A DNA stretch of 64,000 nucleotides. Origin: Atopsyche davidsoni (Eukaryota; Arthropoda; Insecta; Trichoptera; Hydrobiosidae). Shown here piece by piece: positions 1-9,989 of this stretch. The position numbers and the translations under genes were made by a program. Numbering within the stretch: the first letter of the stretch is position 1; every line of letters begins with the position of its first letter. Under the pieces are notes generated by a model. The model saw only the letters and a list, made by a program, of their open reading frames with translations, searched no databases and was not told the DNA's origin. Location of the stretch: positions 16,924,001-16,988,000 of the forward strand of contig JAILWY010000023.1 of assembly GCA_022113835.1 (NCBI GenBank), read 5' to 3'.

Positions 1-1369
1 GAATTGATCTGCAGATATTTTATTATGCAAATATTTTCATTACCGGCAGCAACCCTGGCTGTTGCAGTGAATCGGAAGTCTATGATCTATATATAAAATT
101 GCAGAGCTTATAGTAGATACTTAAATTATCTGTATTCATAGATTACATAATGTAATTTTACGATTTCATGCATTTGAGAACTTGTTTAACGTAAATTTAT
201 GGCTATGCTCTTTTCAAACACGGCGGACACAAATATAACAACAGACGTAATATAATTTGATCAATGGCGTTGCCAAGCAACTTTCTTTTACTTAACTACA
301 ACGTGTCAGATTTCTTTTTGTTGCAACCGCTAATTGTTTCGTAATATATACACGATGAATTGGTTTGTACCACGAAAAAACCACAATAAGTCCTATTAAT
401 AATATACAATTGCGTAAATTTGATGCGAGATTAAAAAAATGATATTTGACACACCTAAGATTGAAGACAATAATATTTTAACTTAAAATTTTAGATACAA
501 TATAAAGATCTTTGTGGCATGCGAATCTCAAACGTGGCTTATATCTGTTTCAATTTAAAATATGACGTATCAAAGCGACATTTCTCGTGTTAATACAAAG
601 TGGTTTCTTTATTTATTTATTTTACTCTATTTAAATTCTTGAGAAAATTAGGTATGCAATCTGTAAGAAATATATTTACTATTTACATGTAGAAATCATT
701 GATAAACAGAGTATTCGCTGCATCGTCCACTTCGTTGTCCTATACAAGGAATTCGTCCTTTGTACTATGGTAAAGTCCTTAAGGCTGAAGGTTTAAATAA
801 CCATTAGTGAAAATGGTGCATAATTATGGTGAAGGCCGTATTTGTTGTATTGTTTATATGTACTATAAAAGACCGATATATAAAAAAAAAAACTACTCTC
901 TCTGTTTCTTTCTTGCGTGTTTTCAGTCACGTAGACGTAAATCGATTTTTTTTAACTTCCTACGTATATTTTCACTCGAGTACAGTACATTACAAAACAA
1001 TTTATAAAAATATTTGAAAAATAAAACTCAATGCTTAATTACATAATATCCAAGTAAACATGTGTTTAGATAATTATCAGCATAATTAAATTTATATATA
1101 ATTAAGTCAAAAATAAATTCGCAGGTTTTTTGTTAATATAAATAGCTCATCATCGACAAAAGTGTTAATATTTTAAATTTTGTTGCAGCTTCACTTTTTT
1201 ACGTCTCGATTCACGTTTATTAAATAACAACTTCTTTAATGTGTACGAAATACAAATAGAACACCATAATGTCTATAGATATGGACCTGACTCCCATGAT
1301 ACAAACACGAATTTATTGGTCGTGGCACTTAAAAAGCATACAATGAAACATTTGTTAATATTAAAACCA
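1..1369. other. AT-rich intergenic DNA
   Basis: No recognisable gene, RNA or transposon was found on either strand. Open frames here are short, AT-rich and overlap each other (for example 807-1017), with no splice context or protein family resemblance. Confidence 0.5.
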
Positions 1370-1600
1370 CCTCGTGGTTAAGTAGCCCACATGTTTGCTT
1401 GCTGACCACAGGATCTTGGGTTTTAACCAGGGTGTAGCAATAAGTGATCTCAATTCTATAGAAATTGAAAACGACCTTCAGGTTCAAAGAAAAAAAAAAT
1501 CTCTAAAACAGTCATCTATTCTTCTGTGGTTTTTCTTGAAAATGCCGGAGACTACTCACCCGGGTCACCTACTTTCCTAGTTTTTATCTACTAATACTCG
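1370..1600 (+). mobile_element. possible tRNA-derived SINE
   Basis: A tRNA-like pair of RNA polymerase III promoter boxes is visible. A box A-like TGGTTAAGTAGC lies at 1376-1387 and a degenerate box B-like GGTTTTAACCA at 1419-1429, at about the spacing expected in a tRNA. An A-rich stretch at about 1491-1499 and AT-rich sequence follow. The box B departs from consensus, so this would be an old copy. No second full copy was found in this window, so the family assignment is inferred from the boxes alone. Confidence 0.35.
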
Positions 1601-3750
1601 TACCTTCCAGCGGTCTTCTACTCTTATATAGACTCTTCATTTTAAGATTATCTGAGCTTGCATGTTTTCCATTTGTGGAATATTACTAGATTGAATAATA
1701 AACCCAAAACTTAAAATTCAATAAAGAGAACGTACTCTTTGATAATATCAGTGAAAGTACATGTTTATTTTTTTTCACGATCTATGATAACTATATGATT
1801 AAAAAATAAATGTTACATCACATCCCATCGTCGGAGAAATATATATACATTGCAATTTAGCAGATAAAAAATATATATTTTAAAATTAACTCATCGAATG
1901 GAAATTTTCACATTTACAAAAAAAAAACGATATCCATAAAATGGAATTTTTATTGGAATAAATACTAAAATTAAAAATAAAACTATGAAAACGAGTTTTT
2001 AGACAACGTAGATGTTTGCCTTGAATTTTTCGGTCAATTCGATGAGGTAAATTTTTTCTAAAATAGCAAGGATTTTTTAAAATTAACAGATTGAGAATTT
2101 GTTAAATGGCACCTAATAAAATATTTTTATTTTTGAAGTCATATTTTATTACGAATATCCGAAAATCTATTACACATGTGCACACATTATTTTTAAACTA
2201 ATTTTAATTTTCATGGCATCTAGAAAAGCTTGTAAATAAAAACATGGTAATAACTTATTATAGATATAGATATTAGCTTGCAACTTGAGTAAAACTCAAA
2301 ATTGTGATTCTGTTTACACTTGGCTAGTATTTTTGATAAAATTTAAATAGCATTATATATTTACATTAAAAAATGATAAATGAGAAACAGAGATTTACGT
2401 GTGTACGATAGTATAATGCGATAAAACAAAATGAATACACCATCCATCTGTGTATGTTCTCAAATATTTTCAAAGATTGTTTAATTATGCCAAAGAGTAT
2501 AATAAATTTATCTCTGGTGTCTTGAGTAAATTAATATAAATCCTATTAGTCGTAATTGCTATCACTTATGAATAATACAAACGAGCAGAAAAAAAATATT
2601 TTTTAACAATCAAAAAAACTAAGGTTTTGTTCTTAATTAGTATGATTACCAGGAAAAGAATAACTACTGTATAAATTTTGAATAAATAAAAAATCCGTTA
2701 GAGTAATAAACAATTTAACGAACTTTTATTTATTTACAAGCGGTACTAAGGCAAGCGCACCGTGAAGATCAAAATCCTTCTGCTCTACTTGGCATGATTA
2801 TAAATTATGCCGACATCTGTATACAGTATTCCAGTGGCGTGCGGTCCATACAAGCAATACGACACTCACAAACATAAGCGTTATTCTATAAATTTTACAT
2901 TTTAAAAATACGCTTAAATGTTATATAATATTTTCATTGAGTTATTATTCATAATCAAAAGTTGTTTTCGTGATTTTTTCGGCTCATCTTTATGTAGTGA
3001 GTTAAACTTCTTTCTTTGATTTTGAAAAGATTAAATGTGATCAGTTGACTTAAAAAAATAAGTGTATGTTTATTTAAACTATATATACGATATAATATGT
3101 CAAGTTAAACGCATGTGTAGGTTTCGAAAGTCATAGCTATTACAAATATTGGGTTCATGGGTTTTGTTGAAATTTCATAGGTTTTGGTCGTGATACTTGG
3201 GGATATCTGAATGGATTAAGAATACTCGAATAAAGTATCAGAGTAAAAACGTTGGAAATTAAAAAAAAAACGCAGCATAACAACCAAGAACACAAGGAAA
3301 CTGACGTAAGTATAATAAGATACCACGAATAAATAAATTTTATTATAGCATAATTTTTAAAAGTGAAAAACTAATAAAACTCAATCTCTTTAGTACATAT
3401 AATATAATTTACGCTAAATAATGCATTATTTGCATATATATTGTATAAAGCGCATAGTTTACTAGTCTCGGTGCATCTCGCTGGTGTACTGCAAGATGCA
3501 CTTTATTCATAGCATCAGTCATCGGTGCATCAACCTGGATATAGGGTATAACTGTAAATGCAATATTATAAACGGTGTTTCAGAGATCCAACAACGCGGT
3601 AAAACGAACCAACATAAAATATGTGCTTAAAACGAAGAAAAAATACCACTTTCGTGAAATCATTTTGCTTTTCAAAAACTACGATAACACTTTAGGCAAT
3701 GTATGTTTTTAAAAAGTATCTAAATTATGAAAGTAATTGAACCCATACAA
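1601..3750. other. AT-rich intergenic DNA
   Basis: Nothing recognisable. There is no open frame with coding character and no clear repeat boundary. Confidence 0.5.
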
Positions 3751-3754
3751 TTGA

Positions 3755-4210
3755 AATATAACAAACCTAATTTTACTTAAGACTGTTGCGTATTATCGAG
3801 GGTTATAACAGTTAGAAAGTACTATGCTCAAGAGATACAACCCTGAAATCTCGCTGGAGATTCACCAAATGTAAAGTCGTCTCAGTTATCTTCTATGGAG
3901 TCGATGCTTAGACGTTAATAATTGAGACGCCAGAAATTAGGCTGAAGAGGAGAATCCTTAAGATACCATGGATTGAACGCGTCACAAATGAATAAGTCTT
4001 GTACAGAATGCGCAGTGAATGGGAACTATCCTATTTTGGCCACATTATTTGTAACAATAAGTATGGCATCGTCCAAGGAAAAAGGGGCATTCAAAGGAAG
4101 GATGCGGATTTTGCGCCTTTGGCTGGAGATGGGAAGTGCAGCAGGATTGGTGAGACTGGCCCAGGATAGGGATATGTCCGAGGAAATGGTCACCAACCTC
4201 CTATGAAACT
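3755..4210 (+). pseudogene. LINE ORF2 C-terminal remnant, tandem unit A
   Basis: This is a decayed 3' end of a non-LTR retrotransposon of the endonuclease-reverse transcriptase type common in insect genomes. On the + strand, in several frames, it reads remnants of the post-RT region (WRFTKC followed by VVSVIFYGV) and then the characteristic tail LRLWLEMGSAAGLVRLAQDR ... MVTNLL, ended by a stop at 4204-4206. Compared with intact relatives it lacks the RT core and endonuclease entirely (5' truncation) and carries frameshifts and stops. The same segment is repeated directly downstream (4211-4636), and a related remnant lies on the minus strand at 37.4-38.0 kb. No function is expected. Confidence 0.7.
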
Positions 4211-4636
4211 GTAATATAACAAACCTAATTTAACTTTCAGACGGTTGCGTATTATGGAGGGTTTATAACAGTAATAAATTACTATGGTCAAGAGATACAA
4301 CCCTGAAATCTCGCTGGAGATTCACCAAATGTTATGTCGTCTCAGTTATCTTCTATGGAGCCGAAGCTAGGACACTCAAAACAGCTACTATGCGAAGAAT
4401 TGAGACGCCAGAAAGCTCAATGAAAGGGAACTATCCTATTTTAGCACATATTTCGTAGCAATAAGAATGGCATCCTCCAGCTGATTGTCCAAGACGAAGG
4501 GGCATTGGAAGGAAGTTCACGTGTATGCGGATTTTACGCCGGTGGCTGGAGATGGGAAGTGAATCAGGATTGGTGAGCCTGGCCCAGGATAGGGATGTGT
4601 TCGAGGAAATGGTCACCAACCTTCCATAAAACTGAA
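4211..4636 (+). pseudogene. LINE ORF2 C-terminal remnant, tandem unit B
   Basis: A second head-to-tail copy of the preceding LINE tail. It begins with the same AATATAACAAACCTAATTTA block and carries the same CAAGAGATACAACCCTGAAA region, then RTLKTATMRRIETPE-like residues, then diverges with small indels. It is out of frame in several places. The start-to-start spacing is about 456 bp from unit A and 423 bp to a third, short unit. Confidence 0.65.
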
Positions 4637-4800
4637 ATATAACAAACCTAATTTAACTTAAGACGGTTGCGTATTATCGAGAGTTTATAACAGTTAGAAC
4701 CATCTGAAATTTTTCGCACACAACCAGACTATCGCGGCGTGGGTGGGTGATGTAACTTAAGGGGTGTTTATGCGACGGTTGCGTATTATAAAAGGGGTTT
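4637..4800 (+). repeat. third partial LINE-tail unit and junction
   Basis: The opening block of the tandem unit (AACAAACCTAATTTAACTTA then GACGGTTGCGTATTAT) appears a third time and stops near 4700. A short echo, CGACGGTTGCGTATTAT, recurs at about 4775. This shows that the array continues with a truncated unit. Confidence 0.55.
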
Positions 4801-4967
4801 AACAGTTAGGGTTAATTACGAAGAGGCATGAGGTAAGATGACAGGAGCGTGGCCCACGACTGTGCCCGCCCAGCCTGACGGCTGCAATCAGAGCGAGGCA
4901 GCCGGCCAGCCTACGGTACCGAAGACTACAGCAACTCCAGATACACTTGCCCACTAGCAGCAGAAGC

Positions 4968-5177
4968 GTCATCTTCCTCCATGGCCCCCATGACACGACC
5001 TTCTAAAAGTAGGATGACGTCAGCGCAGTCTCATGGGATCTCGCCGGATTGCTTCAATGTATTTAAAAAAAAAACAATCTTCGAGTTTAAGTCATCTTCC
5101 TCCGTGCCCCCCATGACACGACCTTCTAAAAGTAGGATGACGTCAGCGCAGTTACATGGGATCTCGCCGGATTGCTT
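4968..5177. repeat. 87-bp direct repeat containing CRE palindromes
   Basis: Two nearly identical 87-bp units (4968-5054 and 5091-5177) lie 123 bp apart start to start. Each contains CATGACACGACCTTCTAAAA and a perfect TGACGTCA palindrome (5015-5022 and 5138-5145). On the minus strand both read an EGRVMG-containing peptide frame ending in EEDD; unit 2 is open but unit 1 has a stop. I do not recognise the peptide. The repeat could be the end of an unidentified transposon or a local duplication. Confidence 0.75.
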
Positions 5178-5249
5178 AAAGGAAACCCTTGGTACACAGG
5201 TCATGCCAGTAATTGTACAATGAGCGGTGATTTTCAATGTATACATTAA

Positions 5250-6087
5250 ACTGAATTCGTTTGGTTAAAAAATATCTAATATTTGAGTCAGAGGTATATT
5301 TTTACCTGGTCGAATTTTCTGCTTTCTAAGTTCTTTCATCGCGCGTATATCTGTGCAGATGAGTATAAATTTAATTGCTGCAATAAATTACGGGCAGGTA
5401 AAATTATTATTAACGTTCTTACTGAAAACCTTACATGTAATTTGTATAATATAAAATCATTTTGGAATAATTAGCCATAAAGTTAAGCGTAATTAGTTCG
5501 GCGTGCTAACGACTTTCTACTGTTAAACTTGCGATTACAGGAATTAAATAAAATGCGTGATTAAGAGCCTTCCTTATAATTAAATTTTAATCATGACTTT
5601 GTAATAACTGTATTAATTTTTTTATATTATATTTAATTTAATATAAATTATAAGCACGGAATACATCAAATAGAGAAAGCATGACGCATTTTTTATGCTA
5701 TTCATCAAAATTGTGATGTGGACTTTTTTTTTTAAAAAACTATACTGTACTCTTAAAATTATTTTCAAAGAATTAAAAAAGTTGATTTTGGAAAAATATG
5801 GTATTATCAATTAGCTGTGTTTTTATTTGTATTAATATATATATAATTTTGATTTAAACCATGAGCGGGTATATAGTATTAATAAAAATATTTAATTTAT
5901 AGTAAGTGAGAGCTTTACGACGAAAGCATTTACTTACGCAAAACATTACCATTAATACCATATTATGGCCGTAAAAAAAAGCTTACTGGAAAATTATGTT
6001 CGTAATCTTCTAGCTGTTTTTCTAATATTTTTTATGAAAAACATTTGAAAGCAGCGTATTTAGTCATTTTAATCGACATAATATCAA
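5250..6087. other. AT-rich intergenic DNA
   Basis: No gene or clear element was recognised. Small open frames on both strands are AT-rich and lack coding character. Confidence 0.5.
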
Positions 6088-6278
6088 TATTTTTGAGTAA
6101 AATACTTGAGTGATTTTCCACATATTCGTTTTTATTTGTGACCGGTTTTGCCAACCTTTCACGTTGGCATTATCAAACAGTCACTCTGTTTGATAATGCC
6201 AACGCGAATGGTTGGCGAAACCGGTCACAAATAAAAACGAACATGTGGAAAATCACTCGAGTATTTTATTCAAAAATA
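6088..6278. mobile_element. 191-bp foldback (MITE-like) element
   Basis: Two 93-bp arms (6088-6180 and 6186-6278) are near-perfect inverted copies separated by a 5-bp loop (TCACT). The arms include TTGTGACCGGTTTTGCCAAC and its complement, with only a handful of mismatches. The whole structure would fold into one long hairpin. The sequence just outside the right arm (CCACCAAGTACTCTCTGTCA, about 6292-6311) recurs in diverged form near 13,113, so the real element is probably larger than the hairpin. It has no coding capacity. Confidence 0.8.
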
Positions 6279-8520
6279 ATAAAATGGAATTCCACCAAGT
6301 ACTCTCTGTCAAAAATATTGAATTTCTCGGCATAATATCAGAAAGAGTATGATGCCTCTATTTATTCGCTTCTCAATTTTTTTTAATTAAGTGAAAGTAT
6401 ATAAAATTTCTGATTGCAGCTTTGAAAACCTACAATTAAAGTGCACTCGCCAATTTTAATTGCATTTTTTTGATGATATCAATTAAATTAAAAACATGTA
6501 TTTATTTTTAAAAATATGACATTAATTGCCGGCAGTAAGAGTCGTTTTCAAGAAATGCATTTAATTGGTTTCATTTCTTTTAAAATATTTTTGTAGAAAT
6601 ACAAATAAAAAAGAGAGATTGGTCTCGACGTGTTTTTGCGTTAGAACAAGAGTACAAACGTTTGTTTTAATACGCCCACTTTGGCCCTACACCATAAAAA
6701 TAGTACAGGCCACTATTAACAAGCGTGAAATGATTATAAATTATGACTGTTATGTTTATAACATGAATAAAATAAATTAGTTTATAAATTGTTTATTGAT
6801 TTTGAATCATTACAATATTTTTAGGAATTTATATGTTGTTTCATAATTGATCCAGAGATCAAGTATCAATACATTAGATACAAAATTAAACTGATTTATC
6901 CAAACATTGAATTCTCATACAGTTTAAATATGCTGGCAAGTCATCAAGTCATCACACACTTTACAGAGGCGTGCTAAGGGATTAACAATGAGGTATATTT
7001 AGACGGCGGTACGCCTCTGGCGTTTATCAGTACATAGGCTTCGTACGTGTTAATATTCTAATCTAATTGTTAGGGTACGGTGAGCAAAAAATTAAGTCAC
7101 CAGGTCACGGTAGCCACGAGATGTGGACACAAATAACATTTTTTGTTGAAAATTTGTGTATTTATTTACCGTCGTTTATTTACTTACTGTGAAATCAGTA
7201 TGGGTGATAAATGTGTAAAATATTTTAAAATTTGCAAGAATTACACGTGCGGCCAAATAATTTTTGGCTACAGTGACAATTCTAGGCAGATGGCCTCGGC
7301 CGAGGTCGACCACTGTGTGTGCACAATACAAAATGTTTAAAAATACGTCATTACATTTATATTAGTTCACTTTTAAATAAGATTTATATAATAAATATAT
7401 TCAATTCAATAGAAAGTATGTGATATATTTATTTCTCTACTAATTCTGTTAATTGTCAAAGAAAATGGCAAAATACGTTTTCAACGTGGTTGTGAATTTT
7501 TTTGATATGGTAAATGAAAAAAATATTTATATAATCTGTACGTACAAACAAATTTAAAAATTTGTAAAAATAAAACAAGAATTCGAGGAATATGCTATAT
7601 ATATGCGCTCTTTATATGGGTTGAGAAAACAACGACTGACATGTCTAAATTCGTCACGCACGCCACTGACTCACATCTCACCGCCTATGAACATTCTCGA
7701 AGCGTTTGTTAGTAGAAATTGCACAGCTGTGATCTAATTAATTTTGTTTATCATCTCAGTGAAATGAAACCGATGATTCGCGACGTCAAAAATAAAAGCC
7801 TTAAGCCTTTTTTTACTTGAATTACAAGCAAGGCCAAACGTCTGCAATCTATTTTAAAATTGTGAATTTTTTTAAAAACTGTTTCTTTACCTCATTTACA
7901 ATTGAATTGAGCAACAATCGGTTTAAATTGTAATACTACACATTTGTAAATATGTACAACGATTAGTCAAATGGCCAACTCATTCATGCTTGTTGTATTC
8001 TTCTTCGTGAGATTAGTCTGAATAAAACCTTGAAAAGCGAAAACACAAATAAAATTACCGTATAAATGTTTTATCAGACTTTCGCCAGGTTCCAAAAAAG
8101 TAGTCTAAGAAAACAATGTTACCAACCCATAATAAATTCCTTTAAAATCGAATTCAATCTAGATATGATTTGTTATTATTAAAGTGATAAGCGGCCGTCA
8201 AGATGGCGTCTTATTTTTATGTTTAAAATGGTGAATTCCCGCGTACGTCACCGCATTGTAGGGGACAAACATCCTAATCAGTGAAAGCCGATCTCATGGG
8301 AATGATGCCCATGGTGAAGTTTCGTGCGTATCGCCATATTACAATTTAATTTTTAACGACTTACATGTGCGAGTAAGCCGATATGTTCAAGCTAGGAAAT
8401 AATAAAGAATATCAATTATTTGTGTTATGGATGGAGTCGAGTAATTATTAATAGTATTTCTGTCAAATAATTATGATGACCAGGCGTGTTGAACAGGAAA
8501 ACACATATTTTCCTTTGTCC
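6279..8520. other. intergenic DNA
   Basis: Mostly AT-rich with no convincing gene. At about 8200-8212 there is an AAGATGGCG motif in a slightly more GC-rich patch (8190-8330), similar to YY1/TISU-type start or promoter motifs. The frame it opens ends after seven codons, so I do not call a gene. Confidence 0.45.
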
Positions 8521-9537
8521 TTAACCCTTTCCACTCCAAGCATTTTTTTGTATGTTTCCACCAGCTCCCGTACAAAATTTGATATTAAGTGAGTAAACAT
8601 AATTAGTTTTTTTTATATTAAATAAAACGATTTTATTAACTTATTATTTTTTATTCTTATTTCTAATATAGTGTACAATATAGTTATCCTTGAAATCAAT
8701 ATATAAAATTAATTTGAGTATGATATTTTTCGAAACATATTCCAGGATGGAGTGATGGTTTTGCCTCGCATGTTTTACAATAATACGAGGTTTCTTTTCT
8801 TCCACCTTTAATTTTTCTATTGGAACACACGGCACAATCTTTGTGCTTGCCATCTGAGTGCAAATATATAAAATGTGACGTCCCATCTAATCGTTGCTCT
8901 GTGTCAGCTGCGGACGAAATTTTACGAGATGAAATCGGAGCTCTAAAGTCTCCGATCAGCGCCATCAATAATTTTTGCCTGTAATGTTTATGACTTAGCG
9001 GTTTATTTCCATTTTTTATTGCACCTTTGTTATATAATATAAATGAATTTATAATAGAGACTTCCAGTCCCCAAAAAAAAAATGTTTTCTCCACCATCTG
9101 AGAGTCTTTCTTATAAAACAGTACGACGAAGCATAAATTTATTGTAATTTACAATAACCGTCGGTTTTTTCACTTCTATCAGTAAGTTCTGTTTGGGTTT
9201 ATAACTGCGAATATTTCCTCGTTTTGCCCTTGCAGGTTTTCTTTGCACGAAAGCAACTGTTTTGTTTTGTCGCCGCCCGCTAGCCATCCTGGAACACACC
9301 ATTTTTTGTTCACGTCAGGTAGTAATACGAAGGGTCCCAACGTTCTAAAATGCTTACACAGTTTGTCAAATAGTATGTATTTCGTATATGTTTCAACAGA
9401 AAATAAAAAAAAAAATTGCCTTAAAAAAAATCAAACCAAAATATATTTCAGGTCCAATGTCGAGTGACACTCGACATTGGAGTTGGTGGAAACCTGCAAT
9501 GTCGAGTGACACTCGACATTGGAGTGGAAAGGGTTAA
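8521..9537 (-). mobile_element. internally deleted piggyBac element
   Basis: The element is bounded by TTAA target duplications (8521-8524 and 9534-9537) and has inverted termini reading CCCTTTCCACTCCAA inward from both ends. A second shared subterminal motif, GTTTCCACCA, also occurs at both ends. This is the signature of the piggyBac superfamily. At about 1 kb it is far shorter than an autonomous element: only the C-terminal transposase survives, on the minus strand. The right end carries two copies of a 25-29 bp palindrome (9453-9481 and about 9497-9523). Confidence 0.9.
8696..9302 (-). pseudogene. piggyBac transposase C-terminal remnant
   Basis: Two minus-strand frames carry the end of a piggyBac-type transposase. 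The upstream frame (9302-9111) reads KKPTVIVNYNKFM, which resembles the VDYNK region just after the DDE catalytic core. After a frameshift the next frame (9097-8696) reads VEKTFFFWGLEVSIINSFIL and continues into the C-terminal cysteine-rich zinc-binding domain, with CAVC, YYCKTC, HPGICFEKYHT and the family's usual spacing. The DDE catalytic core and N-terminus are missing, so this copy cannot encode an active enzyme. Confidence 0.85.
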
Positions 9538-9642
9538 ACCTTATAAGACTTGTAAACCCCCATAGGGCTAGTGTGTTCAATTACGTCTTCACGCGGTTAC
9601 TACGCCCGCAAATCGATGTCGAAATGATAAGTGTCTTATAAA

Positions 9643-9987
9643 ATGATAAATAAGTATCATATAAGTGTTTCAAATGTACCTATTGTCACTCTCAAAAACC
9701 GCGATATCCGTAATATAAGCGATAGAAAGAATAATCATATTGACCGTCACTTGTCGGTACGCGTCGAGTCGAAATATCCCGTCAAGAAACTGAAGAAAAG
9801 AATTACAGTACATTACTGCGACAAAAATGGGGTTGTCACTCCTCAATATATTCGCAAACTTTGGGAAATTCGTAAAATAAATCAAACCAGACGAAATCAA
9901 CCGGTGTCTAAAGCCTTCGATAGCGAGAAGAATATTTTAGACGCCGTTCCCAACAAACAAGCTTTCAAAATCATCGCACGTTACTAA
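9643..9987 (+). CDS. hypothetical basic protein, 114 aa
   Basis: An ATG-to-stop frame of 114 codons starts about 100 bp beyond the piggyBac element. It is noticeably less AT-rich than its flanks and codes for a lysine/arginine-rich soluble protein without signal peptide or membrane segment. Distinctive stretches are KNRDIRNISDRKNN, VKKLKKRITVHYCDKNG and LWEIRKINQTRRNQP. I do not recognise a family. It could be a single-exon gene, the last exon of a spliced gene, or part of an unrecognised element. The ATG at 9643 was taken because the upstream in-frame codon (9631) is only a GTG. Confidence 0.35.
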   Translation: MINKYHISVSNVPIVTLKNRDIRNISDRKNNHIDRHLSVRVESKYPVKKLKKRITVHYCDKNGVVTPQYIRKLWEIRKINQTRRNQPVSKAFDSEKNILDAVPNKQAFKIIARY

Positions 9988-9989
9988 TT

